Assembly (NCBI RefSeq): GCF_007747795.1
Contig: NZ_CP036275.1
Span: 6,254,001-6,318,000, forward strand
DNA length: 64,000 bases
Source: Maioricimonas rarisocia
GTDB lineage: Bacteria; Planctomycetota; Planctomycetia; Planctomycetales; Planctomycetaceae
Direction of reading: 5' to 3'
Shown here one piece after another: positions 18,994-28,138 of the stretch. Every line of letters starts with the position of its first letter. Positions within the stretch are counted from its first letter, which is position 1. The notes under the pieces are model-generated. The model saw only the letters and a list, made by a program, of their open reading frames with translations, was not told the origin of the DNA and did not search any database. A program made the translations under genes and the position numbers.

Positions 18994-20577
18994 ATGTCCG
19001 GAGCGAGCGGACTTCCGAAGGGCATCACCGTTCTGGGAATTGCAAGAGCCTTCCAGAAGGTGCTGCTCTTCGCGCAGTTCTGGGTCTTCGTTCGGACATA
19101 TGGTGCCGGGCCGGACACCGATGCGCTCATCATGGCGCAGACGCTTCCCGTGTTCTTCGTCGGACTGTTCACCCGAGGCATGACGCAGACCTTCCTGCCT
19201 GTCTTTGCCGAATGGCGCGAACAGCGGGGACTCGAGCAGGCATGGGAACTGGCCGCGACGCTGCTGCTGGCCACGCTCGGACTGATCGCACTGCTCGTCC
19301 CGCTGGTCCTCGTGGCTGCTCCCGCCATCATGTGGGCGCTGGCCCCTGGTCTGTCCGCCGAATACCGTCTGCTTGGCAGCGAACTGCTCCGCTGGCTGTC
19401 GATCGTGATCGCGCTGGGCGGCCTGGTCGGCGTCCCTCAGGCGATCTACTTCAGCTACCGCGACTTCGCCATACCCTCGATCGCCAGCCTGTTCCAGCCA
19501 TTGCTGACGACACTCGCGATCCTGCTGCTCGCAGACCGGTTCGGTGTGTACGCCGTGGTGATCGGCCTGGTGACCGGAGCCTTCCTGCAACTCTCCCTGC
19601 TGGTCGCTTTGCTGAACTTCCGGAAACAACGCTTCAAGCCGTCGCTCACCTTCTGCCGCTCGGGACTCACGCGATTCTCGTTCGTCATGTCGGGCCGCAT
19701 CGGCATGATGTTGATCGGACACGGCATCGCCATCGTCGACCGTGTCTTCGCGTCGATGACCGGTGCCGGCGGCATCACGCTGCTTGTGTACGCAGGACGG
19801 CTCGCCCATTCGCCGCTCGAGCTGTTCAATGCGTCCTTTGGCACGGCGATTCTGGCGCAGCAGAGTGACGACGTAGGACGAGGCGACATGGAGGGTTTCC
19901 GCGAACGGATCCTATCCTGCAGCCGCTACGCGGTCTTTCTCATCGCCCCCATGACTGTTTCGTTGTTCCTGCTGGCCCGCCCGATCTTGATGCTCTTCTT
20001 CTCGGAAGCCTCTCAGGGTGAAGCACTGGACACCGCCGTTCCGGTCCTGAGGGCGTACTGCATCGGTGTGCTGCCTCTGGCGATTTCGTCGACACTGCGT
20101 GGCAGCCTGATCGCCATGCAGGACATGAGGCTCACCTTGCCGCTCGGACTGTTTAACTTCACCCTGAATATCGCCCTGAACTTTCTGCTGATCGGGCCGT
20201 TCGGGCTGCTGGGACTGGCCGCGGGAACGTCGCTCTCCGCGGTGATCGATCTGCTCGTGTTGACGCGGATCACGCGACGACGGTTCGGCCGCCTGGAATA
20301 CTCGAGACTGCTCGGGCCGGCAATTCGTGTCGCCGGCGCCTCCGCCGTGACGGGCCTGGTCCTGTACGTCCTGTGCCAGTCGCTGGACATCGCCGGCCGA
20401 CCGGAACTCCTGTCGCTCGTCACAGGACTGATCACGGCAACGACAGGCGCCTGCCTGACGTATCTGGCAGCCTGCCGCCTGTTCGGAGTCACCGAAGCGG
20501 ACTTCCTGTTTCAGAAGCTGCGTCGAAAATGGAACCGGCTCGCCAACTCCCGTCCGACACGCGAACATAACTCCTGA
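18994..20577 (+). CDS. MurJ/Wzx-like lipid-linked oligosaccharide flippase
   Basis: 527 residues with about 13-14 hydrophobic helices spread over the length and the MVF-family pattern (N-terminal GIARAFQKVLLFAQFWVF, central GRIGMMLIGHGIAIVDRVFASM, then RGSLIAMQDMRLTLPLGL). It flips an undecaprenyl-linked unit across the inner membrane. It could be the Wzx of this cluster or a MurJ paralogue. The cluster position, 91 bases after the CpsD-like gene, favours the polysaccharide role. Confidence 0.82.
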   Translation: MSGASGLPKGITVLGIARAFQKVLLFAQFWVFVRTYGAGPDTDALIMAQTLPVFFVGLFTRGMTQTFLPVFAEWREQRGLEQAWELAATLLLATLGLIALLVPLVLVAAPAIMWALAPGLSAEYRLLGSELLRWLSIVIALGGLVGVPQAIYFSYRDFAIPSIASLFQPLLTTLAILLLADRFGVYAVVIGLVTGAFLQLSLLVALLNFRKQRFKPSLTFCRSGLTRFSFVMSGRIGMMLIGHGIAIVDRVFASMTGAGGITLLVYAGRLAHSPLELFNASFGTAILAQQSDDVGRGDMEGFRERILSCSRYAVFLIAPMTVSLFLLARPILMLFFSEASQGEALDTAVPVLRAYCIGVLPLAISSTLRGSLIAMQDMRLTLPLGLFNFTLNIALNFLLIGPFGLLGLAAGTSLSAVIDLLVLTRITRRRFGRLEYSRLLGPAIRVAGASAVTGLVLYVLCQSLDIAGRPELLSLVTGLITATTGACLTYLAACRLFGVTEADFLFQKLRRKWNRLANSRPTREHNS

Positions 20578-20588
20578 AGTACGAGTGA

Positions 20589-22292
20589 ATGAAATCGATG
20601 GGAACGACACCTCCCGGAAAACTTGTCGTCATCGGTCTCGATGGTGCGACCTTTGACATTATCGACCCGCTCGTCGCGCAGGGTGCGCTTCCCAATCTCG
20701 CCCGCCTGCTCGAGACCGGTACGAGCGGCCGGCTGAAGTCGACGCACCCTCCGCTCACGCCACCTGCATGGACCACCTTCTCGACCGGTCGGACTCCGGC
20801 GGGGCACGGCATCTTCGATTGGACGCTCTCCCCGTTCGACGTTACCGGCCCCCCGCGATTCACCAACTTCAATGCCGTCAAAGCGGCGACGTTCTGGGAG
20901 ATCCTCAACGACCGCGGCCTCGAATGCGGCGTCGTCAACCTGCCGATCACCTATCCGCCAAAGCCCATGAAAGGCTTCCTGGTCTCCGGCATGGATACGC
21001 CCAACGAGCAGGTCACGTTTACATATCCGGAGTCACTCGGGGACGAGCTGGCGCAGAACAACATCGACCATCGCAGTTACTTTTCCGTCAAGGATGAGCC
21101 GACGACCTCGATGTCGGCCATGCCGGAACAGCTCACCAGCGACGAATCCGGTTTCCAGACCCTCCTCGAGCACGAGCGGACCGTCAGGGACTCGATCCTC
21201 TATCTGCTGCGCAACAAGCCGTGGGAGGTCTTTGTCGGGGTGTTCATGCTTGCCGACAAGGTCGGGCATTACTTCTGGCACCTTCGCAACCAGGACGCAT
21301 CGTCGGCCGAACTGGATCCCGTCCAGCGCGCCTACCAGGAGCTCGACAGCTACGTCGGCGATATCCTCGAGACCGTCCCCGACGATTCCCATGTCGTCGT
21401 GGTCTCGGATCACGGGTTCGGTGACAGCCGGCGGGCCTTCTTCATCAACGCCTGGCTGCAGCAGGAAGGCTTTCTGTCTCTCAAGCCGCGGACGATCGGG
21501 CTGCGATTGCGTACTCTCGGAATCCGCCGCGTCAACCGGACCGGCAGGGCGATCCTCCAGAAGGCTCGCCTCGGCTTCCTGCAGAAGCTGCTCCCTGCAG
21601 GACTCCTGGATCGCGAATACAGGTTCCCGTTCCCCAGGATGCGGCAGTCCGTCGATCTCGTCGACTGGTCCCGCACGCGCGCCTACGGAGCGTCCTATGG
21701 GGTTTATATCAATGTCGAAGGCCGGACTGAGCACGGAACGGTCAAGGCAGGAGCCGAATACGACGCCCTTCGCAATCAGATTCGCGAACGGCTCGAGCAA
21801 CTGGTCGATCCGGTCCAGGGGGACAAACCGTTTCCCAAAGTCCTGTTGAAGGAAGAGGTCTATTCCGGCCCGCACCTGGACGAAGCTCCCGATCTGATCT
21901 TCGACTTCGACTCGGTCGCCAGCGACGTGATCCCGAGCTGCCTGTTCCGTTTCACCCGCGTCTGGGGTCGGCGGCAGCGTTTCGGGACGCACCACTTCGA
22001 AGGAATCTTTCTCGCGAAGGGGCCCGGCGTCAAACAGGGACATCGCCTCGACGAGTGCCATTTGATCGACATGCCGCCGACCATCTTTCACATGCTCGGT
22101 CAGCCGGTGCCTCGGGACTTCGACGGAAAGGTTCTGGAAGAGATCTTCCAGCCGGGCGTTTCCTCGAGCGGCCCCGAATACGTGGACGTGGCAGCGAGGA
22201 CTCTCGACCGGGACGAGGACTCTGAAACCTACAGCGACGACGATGCCGACGCGGTCGCCCGCCGGCTGCGAGACCTCGGATACATCGAATAA
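20589..22292 (+). CDS. Alkaline-phosphatase-superfamily phosphodiesterase-like protein (second copy)
   Basis: 567 residues. Same architecture as the protein at 14159: VIGLDGATFDIIDPLV at the start, PPAWTTFSTG with Thr62 as likely nucleophile, ADKVGHYFWH and VSDHGFGDSRRA as metal-binding segments, and the same ending RLRDLGYIE. It starts 12 bases after the flippase gene, and an alternative ATG is at 20598. The two copies differ across most of the middle, so they are diverged paralogues that may act on different bonds. Location (cytoplasm or exported by another route) is unclear, as no signal peptide is seen. Confidence 0.84.
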   Translation: MKSMGTTPPGKLVVIGLDGATFDIIDPLVAQGALPNLARLLETGTSGRLKSTHPPLTPPAWTTFSTGRTPAGHGIFDWTLSPFDVTGPPRFTNFNAVKAATFWEILNDRGLECGVVNLPITYPPKPMKGFLVSGMDTPNEQVTFTYPESLGDELAQNNIDHRSYFSVKDEPTTSMSAMPEQLTSDESGFQTLLEHERTVRDSILYLLRNKPWEVFVGVFMLADKVGHYFWHLRNQDASSAELDPVQRAYQELDSYVGDILETVPDDSHVVVVSDHGFGDSRRAFFINAWLQQEGFLSLKPRTIGLRLRTLGIRRVNRTGRAILQKARLGFLQKLLPAGLLDREYRFPFPRMRQSVDLVDWSRTRAYGASYGVYINVEGRTEHGTVKAGAEYDALRNQIRERLEQLVDPVQGDKPFPKVLLKEEVYSGPHLDEAPDLIFDFDSVASDVIPSCLFRFTRVWGRRQRFGTHHFEGIFLAKGPGVKQGHRLDECHLIDMPPTIFHMLGQPVPRDFDGKVLEEIFQPGVSSSGPEYVDVAARTLDRDEDSETYSDDDADAVARRLRDLGYIE

Positions 22293-22326
22293 CAGAATCG
22301 ATCCAACATCAGGAGCGTGAAGTCCG

Positions 22327-23157
22327 TTGAGTACGTCGGTGCCATCCCGCAGGTTGCGACTTCGATTTCGCGAAGCCGTGAAGACGCTCGTGTACGGCAG
22401 TCTGGCCGTCACCGGACGCTGCCTGCCGCGGTCTGCGCCGCCGATCCTCACGTACCACTCGATCGACGACAGCGGTTCGCCGATCTCCCGCACGCCGGAC
22501 GAGTTTCGCCGGGAGATGACGTATTTCCACGACCACGGCTTCCGGACCTGGACGCTCGGCGAGTTCGTGGACCGACTCGGCAGCGGCAACAACAACGCAG
22601 AGCGGCGATTTGTCATCACTTTCGACGACGGCTTCGAAAACGTCTGGAGCACGGCCTACCCGATTCTTGACGAACTCGGGTTTACGGCGACGGTGTTCCT
22701 TGTGACAGACTTCGTCGGCCGGGAGAGCGGCTGGAGCGTCAACGATAAAGTGACATCGTACGGACTGGATCGCGCGCCGCTGCTCTCCTGGTCTCACGCC
22801 CGGCAGATGCAGGAGGGCGGCTTCGAATTCGGCTCCCATACGACGAATCATCCGCGGATGACGGATCTCGCCACCGACGAACTCGAGAACGACCTGAGCC
22901 GCAGCCGGCAGACAATCGAGGACAACCTCGGGACGGCCTGCCGGACGTTCTGTTATCCCTTCGGAATCTACAATCCCACCGTTCGCAACGCCGTTCGTCA
23001 GGCCGGCTACGAAGCCGCCACGACGCTGCGATTCGGGCGGAACACGAGTATCGACGATGTCTATGAACTGCGACGCATCGGTAGTGCCCGGTTCCACAAC
23101 TGGCAATTCTTTCGAGCATGTGTGCATGGCGGTTGGGGAAGAACAGCGGGGAACTGA
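22327..23157 (+). CDS. Polysaccharide deacetylase (NodB family)
   Basis: 276 residues with a TTG start, supported by AGGAG 11 bases upstream. NodB motifs: ILTYHSIDD near the start, FVITFDDGFENVWSTAYPIL (motif 1, catalytic and metal Asp), FGSHTTNHPRM (motif 2, His ligands) and CRTFCYPFGIYN (motif 3). The enzyme removes acetyl groups from N-acetylated sugars, so the polymer probably carries amino sugars that are deacetylated in part. No clear cleavable signal. It lies 34 bases after the phosphodiesterase-like gene. Confidence 0.87.
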   Translation: MSTSVPSRRLRLRFREAVKTLVYGSLAVTGRCLPRSAPPILTYHSIDDSGSPISRTPDEFRREMTYFHDHGFRTWTLGEFVDRLGSGNNNAERRFVITFDDGFENVWSTAYPILDELGFTATVFLVTDFVGRESGWSVNDKVTSYGLDRAPLLSWSHARQMQEGGFEFGSHTTNHPRMTDLATDELENDLSRSRQTIEDNLGTACRTFCYPFGIYNPTVRNAVRQAGYEAATTLRFGRNTSIDDVYELRRIGSARFHNWQFFRACVHGGWGRTAGN

Positions 23158-23164
23158 AGATCTG

Positions 23165-24313
23165 ATGACGGATCCGGCACGTCCGCTCCATGTCGCCCAC
23201 CTGCTGGGTGGTCGGGAAGGAGGCGGAATTACGACCGCGATCCGCGCGCTCGTTCGCCACCTGCCCAAGGACATCACCTGCTCGCTCGTCACGCTTCGAC
23301 CGATGCCAGCCGCGGAGAACATCGTCCCGGACGATTGTCTCCACCTCATCCGTCGTGCGTTCACGGGGGACCCGCGGACGGTGACACTGCTCGAGCGGCT
23401 CTGCGACCGCCTGGAGGTCGACATCCTTCATACGCACAGCATCTCGAGCAACCTGTACGGGCGACTGCTCCGCCGCCGACGCCGCGACCTGTCGCTCGTG
23501 ACGACCGTTCACGCCTCGACCCGTGCCGAAGTCCGCGGGGCCTCGCGAAGCCCCTGGAAGGGACGGGCCCTCGCATGGATCGACTTCGCAATGCGGGGAC
23601 TGACCGACCACTTCATTGCCGTCTCGGATTCACTCCGCGACGAACTGATCGAACGAGGCACGGGCCCCGATCAGGTGACCGCCATCCCCCACGGCCTGGA
23701 TGTCGGAGATCTGGCAGCGTCCGACGCAGAGATCGCCGCGGCGCGGAAGCAGTTCGACCTGCCCCCAGAGCGGCCGCTGATCGGCATCGTCGGCCGGCTC
23801 ACCTGGGTCAAGAATCACGATCTCTTCCTGCGGGCGGCCCGGCGTGTTGTCGACGCAGCTCCTGACACTCTGTTCGTGATCGTCGGCGACGGCCCGCTGC
23901 GCAACCAGTTGAGCCAGACCGTCGCGTCGCTGGGACTGGAAGGCCATGTGCGGTTTACCGGCTGGATCGAACATGTTGCCCCACTGCTCCAACTGCTCGA
24001 CATCATGGTCCTCGCATCGCATAGCGAAGGTTTCGGCTATGCCGTCATCGAGGGCATGGCGACCGACTGCGTCCCGGTCGTGACACGGATCGGCGAGATG
24101 CCGCGGATCATTGACGATCACCGTACCGGGCGTATTGTTCCACCGGGTGACGAGGTTGCCATGGCAGACGCACTGCTTGAGCTGATCCGTAATCCTCAAG
24201 AACGAACCGCGATGGCATCTGCCGCGCGTCGCGACGTACTTGAACGTTTCTCGGTTGATCGGGAAGTCGTCGGGACCCGGGCGTGTTATCTTGATGTCAT
24301 CCGCCGGAGGTAA
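23165..24313 (+). CDS. Glycosyltransferase family 4 protein
   Basis: 382 residues from the ATG at 23165, seven bases after the deacetylase stop. An earlier in-frame ATG would lie inside that gene. GT-B fold with HVAHLLGGREGGGITTAI at the N terminus, FIAVSDSLRDELIERG, the nucleotide-sugar domain IVGRLTWVKNHDLFLRA, and the HSEGFGYAVIEGMA segment containing the EX7E pair. It probably uses a UDP- or GDP-sugar to extend the repeat unit. Confidence 0.87.
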   Translation: MTDPARPLHVAHLLGGREGGGITTAIRALVRHLPKDITCSLVTLRPMPAAENIVPDDCLHLIRRAFTGDPRTVTLLERLCDRLEVDILHTHSISSNLYGRLLRRRRRDLSLVTTVHASTRAEVRGASRSPWKGRALAWIDFAMRGLTDHFIAVSDSLRDELIERGTGPDQVTAIPHGLDVGDLAASDAEIAAARKQFDLPPERPLIGIVGRLTWVKNHDLFLRAARRVVDAAPDTLFVIVGDGPLRNQLSQTVASLGLEGHVRFTGWIEHVAPLLQLLDIMVLASHSEGFGYAVIEGMATDCVPVVTRIGEMPRIIDDHRTGRIVPPGDEVAMADALLELIRNPQERTAMASAARRDVLERFSVDREVVGTRACYLDVIRRR

Positions 24314-24456
24314 TCCCATTCACGTCAACCATCACATGACTCGATCGAGACGATTGACGATAACAGGAACGGGACGGCCGACGTGACCGGGAGACGTCCG
24401 CCGCGCACCTGCTGCCGAATCTTTCTGCTGACACAAACACAGGACATCTGCCAATC

Positions 24457-25920
24457 ATGCATCGACTGCTGATTATTCCGATGATCCTGTACGTCCTGCT
24501 GGCGGGACTGGCGTTCGGGGTGGAGCCGGTCATCGGCATGGCACTGATCGTCGCCCCGGCGCTCGCGGTCGCTGTCTTCCGCAATCCCGAACGAAGCCTG
24601 CTTGCGGTCTGTTTCCTGATCCCCTTCGACCGGCTCACGATTCTTTTGCCGGCCGCCGGGCTGACGATCACCAAGATTCTGATCCTGTTCACTCTCGCGG
24701 CGTGGGCCGTTCGCGTGCTGCTGCATCGCGACGAGTTCGCGATTCTGTCCTTCGTCAACCAGCCGACGACGCTGTTCGTCCTGGCCTATTTTGCGATCAA
24801 CCTGATCGGGGTCTCGCAGGCCAGAGATGTCGACATGGCGATCCGCCTCATCATGACGCGGGCCTCGCTGATCGTCTTCTACTTCCTGATCGTGAATCTG
24901 CTGCGAACGATGAAGATGGTCGACCGCAGCATCAACACCATCCTGGTGGCCAGCATCTTCGTCTGCATGATCGGGCTGTACGAGTTCGTCACCGGCAGGC
25001 AGTTTCTCCCGCAGACGGTCCACGGCACCGAGCTGGCAATGACGTTCGAGGGAAGTGCCCGTATCCAGGCCTGTGCCGGACACTCGAACTTCCACTCCGC
25101 GATCCTCGTGATCCTGTTCCCGTTCCTGCTGATGCGGTTCGAACAGGTCCGCGCAGTCGGCGGAAAGTTCGTCCTCGGCGCCTGTGTCCTGCTGTACGCG
25201 CTCAATATCTTCGGCACCAACACGCGTCAGGGCATGCTCTGCATGGCAACGGCATTTGCAGGGACGTACCTCTTCCAGCGAGTCCGGCACCGTGCCCGCA
25301 AGATCCTGATCGGTGTTTCGGTCGGCACAGTGGCCCTGGTTGCATTCTCGATGATTCCGGGCAAGGTGGACGTGAGCCGCTACAGCGGCCAGAGCGGTCT
25401 GAAGTCCATCGAATACCGTCTCGCCTGGATCCAGATGTCCTGGGAGATGATCAAGGACCGGCCACTGCTGGGCATCGGAACAGGCAACTACTACACCGAG
25501 TACGGGCGGTATCGCCGGTTCGCCAGCACCATGGCTCAGCAGACACCGATCCTGAACCACAACGGCTACATGCAGATCTGGGCCGAAAACGGGACGATCG
25601 GAGTGCTGATCCTGCTGGCACTCCTCGGGGCACCGCTCTACGTGCTGTACAACACCCTCCAGGTTACCGACGACGAGGATTGCCGCGCAACGTCGATCGC
25701 GATCCTCATCAGCCATTGCAATTACATTCTGCTGATCGGCATCATTCCGATGCTCGAACACGAGGTCGCCTGGATCGTCCTGGCACTATCGACCGCCGTG
25801 GGCAACATCGGGATGGGCCGCGTCCACCGCGCTTCGATTCTGGAAGGGCCGCCACGTGCCATCCCCCTTTCCCGGCCGTCGCGGCAACCAACCCCCGGGC
25901 TGAGTACATCGACGGGCTGA
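24457..25920 (+). CDS. O-antigen ligase/polymerase family membrane protein
   Basis: 487 residues with around 11-12 hydrophobic segments. The Wzy_C/WaaL-type large loop is visible in the second half: SIEYRLAWIQMSWEMIKDRP, LLGIGTGNYYTEYG and LNHNGYMQIWAENGTIG. Proteins of this family either polymerise repeat units (Wzy) or ligate polymer to an acceptor (WaaL), and sequence alone does not separate these. In this cluster a Wzy role is simplest, working with the flippase and the Wzz-like protein. A 143-base gap precedes it with no recognised element. Confidence 0.83.
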   Translation: MHRLLIIPMILYVLLAGLAFGVEPVIGMALIVAPALAVAVFRNPERSLLAVCFLIPFDRLTILLPAAGLTITKILILFTLAAWAVRVLLHRDEFAILSFVNQPTTLFVLAYFAINLIGVSQARDVDMAIRLIMTRASLIVFYFLIVNLLRTMKMVDRSINTILVASIFVCMIGLYEFVTGRQFLPQTVHGTELAMTFEGSARIQACAGHSNFHSAILVILFPFLLMRFEQVRAVGGKFVLGACVLLYALNIFGTNTRQGMLCMATAFAGTYLFQRVRHRARKILIGVSVGTVALVAFSMIPGKVDVSRYSGQSGLKSIEYRLAWIQMSWEMIKDRPLLGIGTGNYYTEYGRYRRFASTMAQQTPILNHNGYMQIWAENGTIGVLILLALLGAPLYVLYNTLQVTDDEDCRATSIAILISHCNYILLIGIIPMLEHEVAWIVLALSTAVGNIGMGRVHRASILEGPPRAIPLSRPSRQPTPGLSTSTG

Positions 25921-25967
25921 GCCAGGTTGCAGACAACCAATCACCGCCTCAGTGAGACCACGGACTC

Positions 25968-26849
25968 ATGCACAAGATCGTCGCCCGCGGAATCACACCC
26001 GTTACCGCTACGCAGTACGTCGCGACGCGGCTGCGGGAACGAGCGCAGGTCATGCTGCGACGTCTCTCGAGCGACCAGCGTCCGCTGCCGGACTTCCTGA
26101 TTATTGGCGGTCAGAAATGCGGAACGTCCTCCCTCTATCGCTACCTCATCAGCCATCCGCAGATCGAACCGAGCCTGACCAAGGAAGTCCACTACTTCGA
26201 TCTGCACTACGGCAAGGGGGAGGCCTGGTACAGTGCCCACTTCCCCCGATGTGACCGTGCCGATGAACGGGGACTCGAGCGCGGCTTTCTCACCGGCGAA
26301 TCCAGCCCCTACTACCTGATGGATCCGCGGGTGCCGAAGCGCGTCGCCGATCTGATTCCCGATGTGAAGCTGATCGTCCTGCTTCGCAATCCGATCGACC
26401 GGGCCTTCTCGCACTACCATTCACAGGTCCGTCGCGGCCGCGAGAAACTTTCGTTCGAAGATGCCATCGACACCGAACCGGAGCGTCTGGCCGGCGAGGA
26501 AGAACGACTGCTTGCCGATCCCTCGTGCACGAGTTCTGCGCACCGCCATTTCTCGTACACCGCGAAGGGAATCTACATCGACCAGATCGAGCGCTGGCTC
26601 GAAGTGTTCGACCGCGAGCGCCTGCTCGTGCTGAATACAGCCGACCTTCGCCGTGATGCGCCCCGGAGCGTCGCACGCGTTGAGTCCTTCCTCGGACTCG
26701 AGCCACACGAGATCGAAGTCTCGACCGCCCATAATGTCGGAAGCTACGCACCAATGCACGAGTCGACGCGGGCGCGACTTCGTGAGTTCTTTCGTCCCCA
26801 CAACGAGCGACTGTTCGCATTCCTGGGTGAAGAATGGACCTGGGACTGA
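25968..26849 (+). CDS. Sulfotransferase (PAPS-dependent family), second copy
   Basis: 293 residues. The phosphosulfate loop IIGGQKCGTSSLYRYL is at about 45-60, and the 3-prime phosphate element LLRNPIDRAFSHYHSQVRRG follows in the middle. The C-terminal part contains the usual LNTADLRRDAPRSVARVESFLGL. It is closer in motif style to heparan N-/O-sulfotransferases than the copy at 15769, so the two probably modify different positions. No signal or membrane helix. Confidence 0.87.
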   Translation: MHKIVARGITPVTATQYVATRLRERAQVMLRRLSSDQRPLPDFLIIGGQKCGTSSLYRYLISHPQIEPSLTKEVHYFDLHYGKGEAWYSAHFPRCDRADERGLERGFLTGESSPYYLMDPRVPKRVADLIPDVKLIVLLRNPIDRAFSHYHSQVRRGREKLSFEDAIDTEPERLAGEEERLLADPSCTSSAHRHFSYTAKGIYIDQIERWLEVFDRERLLVLNTADLRRDAPRSVARVESFLGLEPHEIEVSTAHNVGSYAPMHESTRARLREFFRPHNERLFAFLGEEWTWD

Positions 26850-26936
26850 ACGTCGCTGTCGATTCGCTGCATCCAACCAACGATCAGCCGCGACGGTCGA
26901 CGATCGCGGGAGTCTGTTTGCAGAGGCCCCGTCGCC

Positions 26937-28043
26937 ATGTCGGATGAAAAAACATCACCCGTTGCACTTGGCAAGCCCGTCCTGCGGATGGTCCGCCGGG
27001 AAGACCTGCCGCAACTCACCAGCCTCGTCAGCCGCATTCACGGACTGACGCACAGCGAGGAACACCTCCGCTGGAAATACTTCGAAAATCCGGCCGGGGC
27101 CCCGGTCTCGTCGGTCGCCGAGGTCGATGGACGCATCATCGGACATCTCGGAGCGATGACGGCTAACTACCGGATTGACGGTCGCCCCATTCGCGGCAGC
27201 CAGGAAGTCGACATCTTCGTCGACGAGGAGTACCGCGGCGCTCGCACGTTCTTTCGCCTGTTCCGTGAACGCCTCAACATCAGCAAACGGGAGGACGTCA
27301 ACTTCAGCTACGGGTTCACGATCGAGAAGACGTCCACCATCGGCCGCAAGGCAATGGGACTGACCCGCATCGGTCCGATCCCCCGGCTGGCCTGTCCGGT
27401 CGATACCCGCGAATGGTTTCGTCGGCGCGTCCGCATCGGCCCGCTCGCCAGTGCCGCCAGTGCCGCCGCGAATACGTTTCTGACTCTTTCGCGTCCCAAA
27501 GGGCCGCCGCTTCCCGAGGGGCTGCAGCTCATCCCGATCGAGCGTTTCGACGATCGTTTCGACGCCTTTTGCGAGAAGACGCAGGACGACTACACCGTCA
27601 TGCTCGTCAAGAATGCCGACTACCTCAACTGGCGGTACATCGACATTCCCGAAGTCGAGTACGAGATCCTGGCCGCAGAGCGTGGCCCGGACGGTCCGAT
27701 CGAAGGCTTCTGCGTCATCGGGACCGAGTACGGCAACGAGCGTCGCGGGCGACTCGTCGACCTGGTGACACCGCGTCAGGACTCGACCGCGCTGACAACC
27801 TCCCTGATCGCCGCCGCCCTCGCGCGGCTGCAGGAGCGGAAGGTCCACGCGGTCGCCGCCTGGTCGTTTCCTCACATGCACACTTACGAGCCGCTCCGCT
27901 CGCTCGGATTCCGCTGGCGAACGGTCGAAGGGCAGGATCTTGTCTGCCGCCACACCGGCCCGTCCGACCCCGACGAGATCCTGCCACTCATCTCGCCGCA
28001 GGAGAACTGGTGCGTCGCTCAGGGAGACTCGGACTTCTACTGA
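26937..28043 (+). CDS. GNAT family N-acetyltransferase
   Basis: 368 residues, about twice a single GNAT domain. The N-terminal half has a GNAT core (RMVRREDLPQLTSLVSRIHG, then VAEVDGRIIGHLGAMT and VDIFVDEEYRGARTFFRLFR, where the pyrophosphate-binding turn lies). The second half looks like a degenerate second GNAT fold (NADYLNWRYIDIPEVEYEI). It presumably acetylates an amino sugar or lipid-linked intermediate of the polymer. It ends the plus-strand run of the cluster and is convergent with the next gene. Confidence 0.75.
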   Translation: MSDEKTSPVALGKPVLRMVRREDLPQLTSLVSRIHGLTHSEEHLRWKYFENPAGAPVSSVAEVDGRIIGHLGAMTANYRIDGRPIRGSQEVDIFVDEEYRGARTFFRLFRERLNISKREDVNFSYGFTIEKTSTIGRKAMGLTRIGPIPRLACPVDTREWFRRRVRIGPLASAASAAANTFLTLSRPKGPPLPEGLQLIPIERFDDRFDAFCEKTQDDYTVMLVKNADYLNWRYIDIPEVEYEILAAERGPDGPIEGFCVIGTEYGNERRGRLVDLVTPRQDSTALTTSLIAAALARLQERKVHAVAAWSFPHMHTYEPLRSLGFRWRTVEGQDLVCRHTGPSDPDEILPLISPQENWCVAQGDSDFY

Positions 28044-28138
28044 GTGTCCTTTGCTTCCTCCATGAGGCAACGAACCGAGTGGCTCGTGTCGAAACGAGCG
28101 AAGCGAGCAGAGCTTCCCAACGAGGAAGTCGTCCTGGG

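Noticed and set aside
21033-22652. 539-codon frame antisense to the second phosphodiesterase-like gene
   Set aside because: Shadow; also runs into the deacetylase gene.
24325-25761. 478-codon frame antisense to the O-antigen ligase gene
   Set aside because: Asp/Gln/His-rich composition expected from reading a membrane-protein gene backwards; no motif.
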